A stretch of 64,000 nt of DNA. Source: Nissolia schottii. Taxonomy: Eukaryota > Streptophyta > Magnoliopsida > Fabales > Fabaceae. A model generated the notes under the pieces. The model did not search any database and was not told the origin of the DNA. It saw nothing but the letters and a program-made list of their open reading frames with translations. Location of the stretch: positions 1 to 64,000 of the forward strand of contig QANU01026791.1 in assembly GCA_003254905.1 (NCBI GenBank), in the 5' to 3' direction. Positions 32,749 to 44,584 of this stretch are shown here, piece after piece. Within the stretch, counting starts at the first letter, position 1; every line of letters starts with the position of its first letter. Position numbers and translations under genes: made by a program.

Positions 32749-33390
32749 CATTCGAATGACTTGCCATAAATCATTAGAATGCCCCAATCCTGTCTCTCAG
32801 GTCTGAAAATGTTTGAAAAATCAATCGAATGACAAGTGGTCTTCCATTCGAATTCCAAAATTCTTTCTCTCAGGTCTTCAATTTTTGAAAATCAATCGAA
32901 TGAAACATGGTCTTCCATTCAAATTCCAAAATTCTTTCCCTCAGGTCTGAAATTTTTGAAAATCAATCGAATGAAACATGGTCTTCCATTCAAATCCCAA
33001 AATCCCTTCTCTCAAGTCTAAACATTTTTGAAAATCAATCGAATGACACATGGTCTTCCATTCGAATCCCAAAATTCCTTCTCTCAGGTCTGAAATTTTT
33101 TGAAAATCAATCGAATGAAACATGGTCTTCATTCGAATGCCAAAAATTTAAGCTCTCGGGTTGCTATTCTTCCAGAGTTATTTGAATATAACCCCCTGCT
33201 ATTCTTCCAGAGTTATTCGAATGTAACCCCCTGATCATTCGAATGCCAAACATTTGAGCTCTCGGGTTACTATTCTTCCAGAGTTATTCGAATATAACCT
33301 CCCTGATCATTCGAATGCCAAAAATTTGAGCTCTAGGGTTGCTATTTTCTCCCGATTCATTCGAATGGAACCCCATTGGTCATTCGAATG
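32749..33390. repeat. CATTCGAATG field with tandem repeats
   Basis: Pairs start at 32749/32772, 32822/32845 and 32893/32916 and continue; the spacing is 23 within a pair and 71-73 between pairs. From about 32818 to 33165 this is a tandem repeat of about 71 bases in roughly five copies. A second repeat of about 85-90 bases, also with the palindrome, covers about 33160-33350. The last perfect copy is at 33381. Repetitive short frames are by-products of the repeat. Confidence 0.85.
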
Positions 33391-33411
33391 ACCCGCGATC
33401 TACAGTTTTTT

Positions 33412-33418
33412 TAAATAC
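33412..33418 (+). promoter_or_regulatory. TATA-like box before the env-like remnant
   Basis: TAAATAC lies about 22 bases after the last palindrome. A pyrimidine- and Pro/Ser-codon-like C-rich leader follows to the ATG at 33822. The layout parallels 10193. Confidence 0.45.
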
Positions 33419-33821
33419 AAACATCCATCTTCCCTGGTTCTCACTTTCATCTTCCACCCTTGCAAACCCTAGCAGAGCCTTACCCGCAGCCCCATCTCCT
33501 TCTCCTCTCACTCCTTCACATCTTCTTCCCTCACTTTCCCTGCTCCTCTCCTCCTCACCACCATCCACACCCGCAGCCCCATTTCCTCTTTCTCATTCTA
33601 AACCCCCTCACCCACCTCCCTACTTCTTCCCTCACTCTACCTCCTCCTCTACTCCTCCCCTCCACCCTCACTCGCGGCCTCTCCTCCCTTCTTCTACCAC
33701 GCACCACCGCGCCCCCTTCCACCACCACCACAGCCCAAACCCTAATAACCATTCCCTTCCATAACCTCCTACCTTCCACAACTCTTCCCCAAAAACATAG
33801 AATCTTCTCCTCCCTGCCACC

Positions 33822-34066
33822 ATGAGCTGCCGCTCAGCTCCACCACCACCCCCCTCCTCCACTCCTCGGCGTAACGGCCTCAAACACACACACTCCTCCC
33901 CTCCAGTAGACATGCCCCACTGGTTCTCCACCGAAGAACAGTGGCGTCTATTCTAGAGTAGCTTCGAAGACCGTGAACTCACGGAGCCCAAGTTTCTCGA
34001 GCTCTCGACGTTTTCTGGTACTCTCTGCGATATCACTCAATCTCTGTTCTTTGCAGATGATTTTTA
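33822..34066 (+). pseudogene. Env-like gene, first 80 codons only
   Basis: ATG opens MSCRSAPPPPPSS and reaches MPHWFSTEEQWRLF, then TAG at 33952-33954. The same frame continues to FEDRELTEPKFLELSTF and ends at about 34066. It matches the antisense gene at 54055 (PRWFSSEAQWRNF, MEPKILDRDTF). It is cut off by the Tat element. The frames across the C-rich leader upstream are not genes. Confidence 0.75.
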
Positions 34067-34089
34067 GGAGTGGATGGGTCCAACAAGTT

Positions 34090-34577
34090 GTGGTGGTCGT
34101 CGCCTCAATATGGTTCACCCCGGTTGATACCGAGGGGTGATGGAGGGTTTCTTGAATTAGGGTTTTGTTGTTTCCACTGGGGCGGGTGCTTGCTAATTTT
34201 GACAGGGTGTCTGCTCGCTCGTTGTCCTTTCGTGGTACGTGTTTTATGTTGTGGTTGTTGAATGATGATAGGATCCTTGTGACTCAGGATAGATATTGTT
34301 GTAGGTTAGGGTCCTTGGCCTGATACTCACCTTTAACCTGGGCAACCACGATCTACGAGTCGCTGCATACCAACAGGTTTGTTGCGCCGACGTCTTTGGC
34401 CAGGTTAAGACCTGCAACCAATGCTTCATATTCTACCTGGTTATTGGATGTTTTAAATTCGAATTTTACTGCCATTTCTAGTCTTAGGCCATTGGGGCCT
34501 TCGAAGAGAATACCTGCTCCGCTTCTGCGCGTGCTGGACGCGCCGTCCACGTATAGTGTCCATTTGTTAGGATCCAC
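34090..34577 (-). pseudogene. Extra RNase H of the Tat element
   Basis: From MDPNKWTLYVDGASS through NNQVEYEALVAGLNLAKDVG and LLVCSDS, with a stop just after, then NIKHVPRKDNERADTLSKLA. The D, E, D and final D of an RNase H are visible. A second, archaeal-type RNase H after the usual one is an established trait of the Tat lineage. Confidence 0.8.
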
Positions 34578-36054
34578 GGAAAGATTGTCGCCTGAAAATT
34601 ATGCGATAAAGCCTGCCATGGCCTGGCCTTTGATAGCTACTCAGGGTTCGTAGTGGATGTCGAACTCGGAGAGTTCGACCGCCCAAGTTAGCATTCGTCC
34701 TGCAAGATTTGGCTTCTGAAGTACTTGTCTTATCGGCCGGTCGATCCTGACAACGATGGTGTGTGCTTGGAAGTATGGGTGGAGTCGCCTGGCCGAGTGA
34801 AGGAGGACGAAGGCCAACTTCTCCAGCTTCTGTTAATTGATCTCGGCTCCGTGGAGGACTTTGCTGGTGAAGTATACTGGATGTTGGGTTTGGCCTTTCT
34901 CTTTTACGAAGCTGACGCGACTGTCTCTGCAGATGATGAGAGGTACAGGAATAAGGTCTCACCTTTTTTGGGTTTGACCAAGATCGGGCCTCAGACCAAT
35001 CGAACGAGTTCATCTTCTTCATCAGTTTGAAGAATGGAAGAGCTTTTTCTGCGGAGGCGGACATGAATTCGTTGAGGGAGGCGATTCGCCCAGTCAGGCT
35101 TTGGACCTGTTTGATCGACGTCGGCGGCTTCATGCTCAGGATTGCTTCACATTTTGTTGGGTTGACCTCAAAGCCGCGCTTAGTGATCATTAACCTGAGG
35201 ACCTTACCTGCTTCCATGGCGAATGCGCATTTGGCGGGATTCAGCCTCAACTTGTGGCGGTGCAACCTGCGAAAGATTGTTTCAAGGTTGAGAATTACGT
35301 CTTTTTCCGCGGAGGACTTGATGATCATGTCGTCGACGTAAACCTCGATTAGATTGTGAGTTTCTTCCGTGAAGATCTTATCCATCATTCTTTGATACGT
35401 TGCTCCTGCATTTTTTAAACCGAAGGGCATTACCTTATAGTAGTAGTTACCAATGGGCGTAATAAATGCAGCCTTCTCCGCGTCGAGGTGGTGCATAGGT
35501 ATTTGGTTGTACCCCACATAAGCGTCTAGGAAGGAGAGGAATTTGTGGCCGGAGGCAGCGTCGACCAGGAGTTCGATGTTTGGAAGCGGGTATGGGTCCT
35601 TGGGGCACACCTTGTTGAGGTTGGAATAGTCAACGCACATTCTCCACTTTTCGCCTGGCTTCGGGACCATGACTACATTGGATAGCCATGTCGGGTACTG
35701 GATTTCTTCTATGAAGCCTGCGTCTTCAAGAGCTTGCACTTGCTTTTGTACTTTGCTTGCCTTCTCTGCGCTCATTTTTCGTCCCTTTTGTTTGACCGGC
35801 TTTTCCCCGGGTAAGATTGCTAGCCTGTGGGCCATGAGGGCCTGGTTGATGCCGGGCATGTCCGAGGAGGTCCATGCGAAAAGGTCTGTATTTGCACGAA
35901 GGGTACACGTCAATTTGTCCTTTGTTCCTTCCGGTAGGGCCTTGTTGATGTACGTGACTTGTTCTGTGTTTACCCCAATCTGCACGGGTTGCAGTTCGCC
36001 TTCTGGCTTAGGCCTTTCTCGTTGAGGCTCCGCGGTGTGAATTTCGGTAAGCAT
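34567..36054 (-). pseudogene. Tat RT and RNase H, frameshifted
   Basis: RT is readable in one frame from about 36054 to 35000, with YVDD intact (EVYVDDMIIKS). The frame runs open to 34567, but past FDW (about 34990) it is out of register. The usual RNase H is seen in another frame, for example VVRIDRPIRQVLQKPNLAGR near 34750-34690, followed by stops. Confidence 0.85.
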
Positions 36055-36083
36055 GACATCCCTTCTGCTGCGGAGGGTGGTTT

Positions 36084-36656
36084 TTAGCGGGCTTGGTTTC
36101 TATCGCGGTGCGCCTGTATCTGCAGGCTAGCGTTGTAGCATCTTCTAGCAGTGATTTGGTCACCTCGCACCGTGACGACTTCGTTTCGTATGGTCAGAAA
36201 TTTCATAGTTAGGGCGGCAGTGGAGATGACTGCGTTGATAGCGTTCAGCGTCGGCCGCCACAAAATGATGTTGTAGGCCGACAGTTTGTCCACTACCATG
36301 AATGTCACCCTTTTTGTTCTGGATATCGGCTCTCATCCTACGGTCAGGTAGAGGGAGACGTAGCTATCGGGGCTGACCGCTTCTCTAGAAAAACTTACTA
36401 GGTCTTCAGGGTAGTGCTCGAGATCGGATGTTTTCAGCCCAAGCTGATCAAAACAGCTTCTGAACAGGATGTCCGCAGAGCTGCCCTGATCGAGGAGAAC
36501 TCGTCGGACTTCTGCGTTCACTAGGGTGGCCGAGATGACCATGGGGTCATCGTGGGTTGGAGTGGTATGTGCAAAGTCTTCCCGTGTGAACGTGATGTCG
36601 GGGAGGTTGTGTGGTCCGCGGGATTTGTTTCCCATTTCTCGTTCCAACTGCAACAC
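36084..36656 (-). pseudogene. Tat aspartic protease region
   Basis: The frame contains LLDQGSSADILF (protease, D-x-G-S-S) and then, after a stop at 36333, FMVVDKLSAYNIIL and VRGDQITARRCY, the typical C-terminal half. RT is in a different frame, so a frameshift lies between. Confidence 0.8.
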
Positions 36657-36872
36657 TTCGTAAAGGTGTTTCTTCCTTGCGGATCAAGAAGAGCCACCTC
36701 CTGCAAATCCTCCAGTGATGGTATTGATTATCCTGGTCGGCTCTGGTCTTTGCTCCCTACACTCGTCAGGGTCTTCTCTCCTCCTGTTTTCCCCGGGGGT
36801 CCCTGGGGTAGGGTCGGCATTCGTTGTCTCGGTGGTCATTTTTACGTTTTCTCTCTTGGATTACGTACCTTT

Positions 36873-38125
36873 CTAGCCTGCCCCCGTCCTGCGTACCCAG
36901 CTTTCCACCTCATCCCTGAGATCCACGTATTCTTCTATTGTGTGGCCATATCCGTCGTGGTACGTGCAGTACAAGGTGGTGTCTGGTCCTGCGCGCGTCC
37001 TCAAGGGTTTCGATTTTGGGAAATCTTCCCTCTGCTGCAGCTCTCTGTATAGCTGGGTCAGGGATACGTTCAGAGGGGCATGATTGGTGTAACACCCTTC
37101 TTTAGGCATCCGCGGTCTGTCGCTCCGTGGTCGGTCTCCGCGGGTCGGCTAGAGGAACTTTCTTCTAGGGTCTCCTGTCTCTCGTGGTCCATCTCAAGGC
37201 GGGTTGCCTTTGATGGCCTGCATTCCCTCTTCTTGGTAGAGGTATCCTCGGCACGTTCCTGGATTTCAATCAGGTTGCGCAGAGGTCGCTTCGACAGGTT
37301 CTTAGCGAAGGGACTGCCCTTCTTGAGGCCGTTGGTTAGGTCCATCAGTACTGCCTGCGGTTGCAGGTCTTCTACCTGGGTGCACTCCTCCTAGAAGCGG
37401 TCGAGGTATTGCTGGAAGGATTCGTCTCCTCTCTGGATTACGCCCAGTAGGCTCATCGCCGTTTTGGACTTGGTTCTTCTGGTGGTGAAATTAGTGAGGA
37501 AACGCTCTGCGAGGTCGTCGAAGCACTGGATGCACTTCAGTGATAGTGTGTTGAACCACATCAGAGTGCCTTTCCTGAGGGTTACAGGAAAGGATTTACA
37601 TTGTATGGCGTCAGAGACACCGTCCAGGACCATCCGATGTCCAAAGGCATCTAGGTGGTGCTGCGGGTCCGAGGTACCGTCATATGCTTCCATGTCAGTT
37701 GGTGGCCGAAACCCTTGGGAGGGAATGGCGGCGAGGATCTATTCAGTGAAGGGATGGTTATCCCTTCCTTGGGTTCTTCTCTGGGCGGAACGGATTCTTT
37801 CTATGGGAGGAAAAGCTTCCGCAGATCGCTCGCGGTATACAGATTCTGCTTCTCTGTCATTGCGGTTAAAACTGTCAAAGTGGCAGCTTTGATCAGCGTC
37901 TTTCTTCGCTTTTTCCACAGCTTCGCGGAGCTCCTTTTGTCTCCACTCCTCGTCCATTTTTGCTAGTTGACTAAGGGCTGCTTCTAGGCGGGCGATCTTT
38001 TCTGCTTGGGTCCTAACCACGTCAGCCAGGGCTGGTGGGGGAGGTAGGTCGTCCCTTGCAAATTGTTCCTGCGGTTGGCTATGCGGAGGGGACGGCATGG
38101 GAGAGATTGGTGGTGTGGTCAGCAC
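36873..38125 (-). pseudogene. Tat gag, broken
   Basis: The start region MLTTPPISPMPSPP (38125) is followed by a coiled stretch (ARLEAALSQLAKMDEEWRQ), MEAYDGTSDPQHHLDAF, MWFNTLSLKCIQCFDDLAERF and YCTYHDGYGHTIEEYVDL. Stops lie at 37739 and 37391, with a frameshift near 37100. Domain order matches Tat gags. Confidence 0.8.
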
Positions 38126-38315
38126 CGGGGATGCCTATGACGCTGGTGGAGCTTGGGATAGAACCACCGGGGAGTTGACAGGTGCCGATCCCCTGGTGTC
38201 CCTGGAATTCACTACTCTGTACGTTTTCCGGGTGTTCTTCGGAAGCATGGTGCCGGTGATGATGTTGTTGGCTAATGCTCAGGTTCCAAAGGAAAGGTGG
38301 GATGCAGAAAAAGAG

Positions 38316-38333
38316 TCCCCACAGACGGCGCCA
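38316..38333 (-). other. Primer binding site, Tat element
   Basis: On the minus strand TGGCGCCGTCTGTGGGGA follows the LTR end. It shares TGGCGCCG and GGGGA with the site known to pair with Asp-tRNA in related elements. The tRNA assignment is inferred. Confidence 0.65.
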
Positions 38334-39258
38334 ATGTTCCGAAGTATGCACCTCGGTACACTGTAACATCCCGATTTTTTCCCTTATGAAAATGCCCCGA
38401 AAATCCACAATTAGGCCTAACAAAAGGCACAATCAGAATGATTATTTGGATTGAGAAAATTATTAGAAAATTAATTGCTTCCCAACGCCAGTCCAATGAT
38501 GGTTTCTTGCTCTCGCGGGGTGCTGCGAGGTCCGTGCCCGTTTTCGGCCAATACGAAAATCCGGTTGGGAGCCAAAGGGATCTGCGAAAGATAGGCGGGC
38601 GGAAAAAAGTTACTGGATACTTCATTTCGGTATGCCATTCTGACCGGAAAGGTTCGTAGATCGCGGATATGTGTTCAGAATATTTTTCGGATATCCGTAC
38701 ATGGGTGAATCGTTCCTAAACGCAATCAAAAGTGACAGAACCTTAACTGGGGGCTAGGATATTTAGAATATTTATAATAAAATAATAATATAATAATAAA
38801 ATAAATTAATTAATAATTAAATAAATAAGCAGCAGGGGGCACGGTTATAAAAAGGCCCCCTGGGTGAAAAAATTTATATATTTTCACTTCCTTCCGTTTT
38901 TCCCCATTTCTAGTTTCGTCCCTGCACATTGCGGAAGTGCTGCCAGACTTCAGAAAAATTCCCGAAGCACGCCATGGTGAAGAGAAAAATCGCCACAACA
39001 AAGCTACCGAAGCCGTTGTTTGAAGTGGGTAATCCTAAGCCCACTGTCTATGTGGTTTAATTTTTAACTGTATATGTGTTATTTTATGTTTCTGACTATA
39101 AAACTGTTAAGTAGTATTTTTGGGAAAATCAGGGTGAAAAGGGTTTTGGGAAAATTTGTTGAATGAAATGTATAACTGTACTGATTGGAACCCTAGGAAC
39201 AGTGGTTTTCTGTGGAAAATTGAGAACTGGAGTCTCGAGGAAGCGATTTTTCAGCTTT

Positions 39259-39484
39259 CATTCGAATCCTTGAGGTTTTCAGTCGAATGAAAGCCAAAGA
39301 AAGCTTTCATTCGATTGAATTCCCAGGCAGTCGAATGAAAGAAAATTTCAGGATTTTAATCGAACGAATTCTCTAGTATTCGAATGAAAGAATGCTGAGG
39401 ATTTCAATTGAATGAAACTTTATTTCAGTTGAATGAAAGAACTCGTAGGGATTTCATTCGAATGCATACCTAGGCATTCGAATG
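39259..39484. repeat. CATTCGAATG array, five pairs
   Basis: Copies or variants start at 39259/39280, 39308/39328, 39357/39377, 39405/39426 and 39455/39475. Pair spacing is 20-21 and pairs repeat at 48-50. The array lies 400-600 bases downstream of the TATA box. Confidence 0.95.
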
Positions 39485-40382
39485 CATCCTGGCAGACTTG
39501 AGATTTTAGTGGTTCCAAGGGATCCAATGAGCACAAATGCGCCTCTTATGGCACAAGAAAGCATGCATCATGAGAATAGATCACTAGAGGTCATGATTGA
39601 ATCAAAGCCTGATAAAGAAATATGATAAAAGGTAGGAACTAGAGTCCAATAAGAAAGATAAAAGTGCATAAGAACATGATTACAAATAAATGAAAGTATG
39701 ATTTTCTCCTGGTTTAGCCCAAAGGAAGGCGACCAGAGTGTGTACGATACTGATTAAAAGAAAAGATAATACACCCATGCATAGTGCACAATAGCAGGCT
39801 CAAAGGGAACACAGGCATTGTTGCACGTCACCATGCTCAAAGGGAACGCATGGGGCTCAATCATGTCACCAGGCTCGAAGAAAACGCATGGGACACGATC
39901 ACCTTGCATTCATGTAAATGTGATTATTATGTGTTTATATGGTAACGGTCTAGGATAGAAAGCACGAGAACCTAGATAAGGAAGGTTAGCGTCCCCAGTC
40001 ACTTAGATAATTTAGATAAAGTTTTTCAGGGTTTTCAGCGAAGATAATAATCAGTAGGATCTTAGTATGCATACTCACCTAGAGATCACCTGAACGACCT
40101 GGAGGATAGCCAGGAAATGAAACGATAGGTAGAGCCGAGGAACCCACTGAGGACTAAGTGTTCTCACCCCCACTCGGTTATGGATCCAGGTGGGTACAGC
40201 GAGGAAATCAACCCAAGAGACGCCTGGTGGGCGATAGAGAGCTGTAGATCGGAGCTGGAGCAAACTGACTACGGTCGCGCTAAGGCGATAGATGTTTGTA
40301 GTATGTTTTATGATTGTTATACTTTCTGTGTAAATATTTATTATTAAGACAAATGTGTAACTGTATTCTGGGACCTTTGTTG

Positions 40383-40385
<3 letters not shown>

Positions 40386-40424
<39 letters not shown>
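40386..40424. repeat. (AT)n microsatellite
   Basis: An uninterrupted run of about 20 AT units near the broken end of the 38362 LTR. Confidence 0.95.
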
Positions 40425-40428
<4 letters not shown>

Positions 40429-40459
40429 ATTGTTTTTCATGTTCCACTATGATCTTTGT

Positions 40460-43360
40460 TGTAACATCCCACTCCTTTCTTAGTAAAAATTTCCCCAAAT
40501 AACTGTTACTAGACTGTTCGCTGAGTTGATTGTGTGAATTAACCTGTAGAGGTCAGTAGAAATTTCTCGGTAGGGATTTGATAAATTCTGCTGACACTCA
40601 AATGATTTCTCTCGACCCCTAGAGATGGATGAAAAACTCAGACTGTCGAAAAAACGGAAATTTGTTCGTGTATGGATGATTCCGCATACACTAGAACAGT
40701 CCCGTTTGGCCCCGTCTAACTAGTAGAACCGAGCAGAGAGTCTCAAGTCTCTGGGAATCTAACCTATACCGGGAGAAAGTCCCAAATACCTTAGATTAGC
40801 CCCACAACCTTATTGGGAAGTTTGGGAGATAGCGAAACCGCAAGCGGAACGGTTGTCCGCGGACTCGGGAGCTTAACGATGTATTAAATGTATCTGTGAA
40901 AAATGCTCCTCCGGAGAAAAATTCACAAACACCTTCTAAAAATAATATTCTTAGGAAGAGAGAAATTAGAGGATCGCGACGGTATAAGCAGAATATTTTT
41001 CGGACGACCGTGCGCAACGCACCGGGACTGCGAATGATCAAAAATGAGCGAAACGAGACCGGGGTGGGGCCCAATCTGATTCAGCACGTGGGGAGGGCAG
41101 ATTTTTCAAGAAAAATAATAAAATAGTCATGGAAATGACTTGATGTGACTTTAAGATTATTTAACTTAATTAAATAATTAGAAAAGTAAATAAAAAGGGC
41201 ATTTTGGTAATTTTGGGGCCAAGGGCAAATTGGTAAAAGGGGCATCAGCCCTTGGGCTATAAATAGCACCCCAAAACCGAAAATGAAGAGGAAAAATTAG
41301 AAACCTTGTCAGAACTTTGTCCGTTTGCCGATCGACCGTTGTTCTGTCAAACCGGAGACCTAGACACCGCCTGCCCTAAGCCTAGTTCACTTCCCTTAGG
41401 AACCCCCTAACCCAAACCCACGAAAATCACACCAAAACCCCAAGTACAGCTGCAGCAATTTCGGCCAAGGGGAGCTAGGAGGCAGCCAAGCAAGCTAGGA
41501 GCAAGTAGGAACCGTCGGAGCCGGGGAAAACGTGGGTAAATCTGACATAACCACTGTCCATGTGGCTTAAGATGTTTGATGCCATGCTTGTGATATGTAT
41601 GCTAGGATAGATTAGGTTCTTTCTAGGTTTATGTTCTTTGATGATGATGATGGAAATTGTGTGAATATGTGGCTATGTGCTAGAGATGCTAAGTGTTACA
41701 TGAACATAGGTTAGGAAAGCATGAATTTGTGGTTTGATTTGTTATGGAAATGATTTTAGAAAATTTGATGTATGTTTATGGTTGTTAGAAATGAATAAGG
41801 AATGCTGGAAAAAAATGCTTTGAGGCTTGATGGTTAGAAACCTTGTAGAGCATGGAAAATTGCAAGAATTAGGGGCTGAAATTCGTCAGGATCCGCTGAG
41901 CGGCCAGGGATCTCGCTGAGCGGTCTGTGAGCGCTGAGCGGTATGCCCTAGGCGCTGAGTGACCTGAACGAAGACAACCCTCCCCTTTTTAAAAACTTGT
42001 CTTTTTCTGAACAAAAAACTCCATTTTTATACTGCTTGCAATTATCCATGGATCTACTGATTTTACTAAGCATGTTAAATGTTATGATTTAAGGATTTAT
42101 GTGCAAGGCTTTCTAAGGTATGATAAAGGTTATGAACTGAGGTTTTATGTTTAATGCATATGAACTGTAACTGGACTGATGAACTGTAATGATGAATGTT
42201 ATGTGATTATGTGTCATGGAAAATAGTTTACAAAAGGAAAGGAAAGGAAAAAGAAAAGAAAGGAAAGGAAAAGGAAAGGTATCGGGCATGACGTCACTAA
42301 GTCCCAAAAAGGAAAAGGAAAGAAAGGTAAAAGGAATCTCTTCCTAGCTGTGCCACTAGCCGGTAGGAAGGGCAAGTTGAACCCTGGGCATGCTTCGTCC
42401 CTAGCATAAGGATGGATTCTCCTATCGTGAGCTACTAAGGTTTAGCGCGGCCTAGTCCTCACGGTACTAAGACACTAAGGAAGCCTGTCGCGGTAGGCCA
42501 CTGTTACGGGGGGGTTGAGCTTGAAGTATATGCTCTAAGTGATATAACTGTATATAAGTGGAGGTGCGAAGAAGCTTATAATTAAAATGGGCACGGTTAT
42601 AAGTGGACGCGCACTAAAGCTTATTAGGTGATTATGTGACTATGTGATTATGTGCAAATTAGGAAGTAAGGTAGAGGACAGATAACTTAGTAATGAAGAA
42701 TAGGTTCCCCAGTCACCTAGTTAATTTAGATAAAGCTGCTCAGGCTTAGTATGGATCTTAAAATCAGTAGGGTGATAGTATAACTGTAACACCTAGAATT
42801 CCCTGAGCGGCCTGAGGTATGTATAAGGAAAAAGAAGTTCCCTAATCCCTAAGGTTTCCCACTGAGAGCGCCACGTTCTCACCCCACTCATCCATGACTT
42901 CAGGTTTTGATGGAGAACAGGGAGCTGAGCTGTATGAGGAGGAGGCATTTCAGGGCCGGACGGCGGATGAGTAGATCTTTAGCTAGTGGATAGTATATAT
43001 GTTTATGTGCACCATTTTGGCGATCTCTGTACTTATTATGTAAATTATAACTTATGTACCTATATACTGGTTTATGTATGTATGACGGACCGTGTTTGTA
43101 ATTATGACATATGTTAATTATTTTCATCTTTTATCAATTAAGCATGCTATATTTTCGCTTGCGATGTATGCTCTAAACGCAACAAGGCTCCTAATTTTAT
43201 TATATGTGACGTACAAAAGAAAATTTTAATCTGGTCCATATTTTGGGTAACAATATGTTCAATGTACAAATGGGACTAAGTACTATCCCTACCAGAGCAG
43301 ATAACAACTTAGCCAGCAAGCTTGCGACTTAAGCGTAGGATAGCTAGCAAGGGGGTTACA
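40460..43360 (+). repeat. Gypsy 2 5' LTR
   Basis: It runs TGTAACATCCCAC to GGGTTACA, about 2.9 kb. It carries the dyad box (40972-41013), TATAAATAG (41258-41266), GTGGGTAA (41532-41539), palindromes CGCTSAGCG starting at 41894, 41914, 41932 and 41953, a purine-rich AAAGGAAAGG stretch (about 42236-42330), and the shared end module. Frames here have no recognisable product. Confidence 0.9.
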
Positions 43361-43362
43361 TT

Positions 43363-43374
43363 TGGTATCAGAGC
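43363..43374 (+). other. Primer binding site, Gypsy 2
   Basis: TGGTATCAGAGC, two bases after the LTR end; initiator Met-tRNA type. Confidence 0.9.
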
Positions 43375-43528
43375 AGTTTAGTCCTTAAAGGGCATGGGCC
43401 TGAACTGCATTATGCTTTCGAGCATGTTCACGGTGCTTGACTCTAATAAGTTGTATGTGCTATGTTAAGTGTACTAGCCTTTCCCGAGACTGATCAACTT
43501 GGGATTTGTGCAGGTACAACGCCTAGCC

Positions 43529-43801
43529 ATGCCGCCGCGTAGGGATCCAGCACAACGTAACCACGAGCAGAGGGACCTTGCAGACTTCCTCCAGGAAATG
43601 GTCCACACGAATGCTCAGATAGCCACTGCATTGATTCTGAGGAATGCCCCACAGACACCGCAAAAGGTAGATGGTCAGAAGTACATCCAGTTCATGCGGG
43701 CGAATCCACCCAAATTCGAGGGAGTAGTGGACCCCAATGTGGTCCATAGCTGGATGATGAAAGCCTTATTAAACACTTTTTTTGATCTTGACACAGCTTA
43801 G
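43529..43801 (+). pseudogene. Gypsy 2 gag, first 75 codons
   Basis: From ATG 43529 (MPPRRDPAQRNHEQRDL) it is collinear with Gypsy 1 gag (MLPRRDPTQ) through NPPKFEGVVDPNVVHSWM, then diverges at about 43760 and ends at TAG or TAA near 43801. The sequence from there to 43897 matches nothing else here and looks like filler at a deletion join. Confidence 0.8.
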
Positions 43802-43897
43802 GTTTTGTCACAACTGTGCCAATTTCGTAGAAAGCTTCTCTGCGCTTTTGTCGTTCAAATTAGATATATATCCTACTTTACGGCTTTCAAATCCACA

Positions 43898-44584
43898 AGG
43901 CTTGATGGTTAGAAACCTTGTAGAACATGGAAAATTGCAAGAATTAGGGGCTGAAATTCGTCAGGATCCGCTGAGCGGCCAGGGATCTCGCTGAGCGGTC
44001 TGTGAGCGCTGAGCGGTATGCCCTAGGCGCTGAGCGGCCTGAACGAAGACAGCCCTCCCCTTTTCAAAAACTTGTCTTTTTCTGAACAAAAAACTCCATT
44101 TTTATACTGCTTGTAATTATCCATGGATCTACTGATTTTACTAAGCATGTTAAATGTTATGATTTAAGGATTTATGTGCAAGGCTTTCTAAGGTATGATA
44201 AAGGTTATGATCTGAGGTTTTATGTTTAATGCATATGAACTGTAACTGGACTGATGAACTGTAATGATGAATGTTATGTGATTATGTGTCATGGAAAATC
44301 GTTTTACAAAAGGAAAAGAAAGGAAAAAGAAAAGAAAGGAAAGGAAAAGGAAAGGTATCGGGCATGACGTCACTAAGTCCCAAAAAGGAAAAGGAAAGAA
44401 AGGAAAAAGGAATCTCTTCCTAGCTGTGCCACTAGCCGGCAAGAAGGGCAAGTTGAACCCTGGGCATGCTTCGTCCCTAGCATAAGGACGGGGTAGGGTC
44501 CCCTCGCCATCCCTAGCATAAGGATGGATTCTCCTATCTTGAGCTACTAAGGTTTAGCGCGGCCTAGTCCTCACGGTACTGAGA
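43898..44584 (+). repeat. Gypsy 2 3' LTR, left piece
   Basis: It matches 41823-42475, including CGCTSAGCG copies at about 43969-44035 and the purine-rich stretch at about 44308-44410. It lacks the first 1.36 kb of the LTR. It ends in the five bases TGAGA (44580-44584), the target duplication of the nested LTR. Confidence 0.85.

Larger units (their letters stand above)
28411..34066 (+). mobile_element. Copia 4: Sirevirus-like element lacking both LTRs
   Basis: Plus-strand gag remnant, pol, a long CATTCGAATG repeat field and the start of an env-like gene, in the same order as Copia 1/2. The left end abuts Gypsy LTR debris and the right end abuts a Tat element. The shared motif and 23/71 spacing suggest it belongs with Copia 3. 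Confidence 0.85.
34067..38361 (-). mobile_element. Tat-lineage Ty3/gypsy element, truncated
   Basis: On the minus strand it reads LTR end (38361-38335), primer site, gag, protease, RT, RNase H and an extra RNase H, and is then cut at about 34067 before integrase. The RT style (NVVMVPKPGEKWRMCVDY, CPKDPYPLPNI) and the second RNase H mark the Tat/Ogre lineage. Its LTR is cut by the LTR that starts at 38362. Confidence 0.85.
38362..40459 (+). repeat. Gypsy LTR, truncated, CATTCGAATG type
   Basis: It starts TGTAACATCCCGA inside the Tat LTR. It holds the dyad box (38659-38700), TATAAAAAG (38846-38854), GTGGGTAA (39025-39032) and the CCACTGTCTATGTGG box, then a palindrome array. A short repeat 'gctcaaagggaac' occurs near 39790-39860. 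The end is lost: after an (AT)n run (about 40386-40424) the next LTR begins at 40460. It may be a solo LTR or the first LTR of a lost element. Frames here have no recognisable product. Confidence 0.75.

Noticed and set aside
32836..33185. Repetitive open frames (NQSNETWSSIQ type)
   Set aside because: They follow the 71-base tandem repeat, shift frame with it and overlap on both strands.
33339..33931. Pro/Ser-rich and Gly/Arg-rich frames on both strands
   Set aside because: Low-complexity C-rich leader of the env-like gene; no start context or homology.
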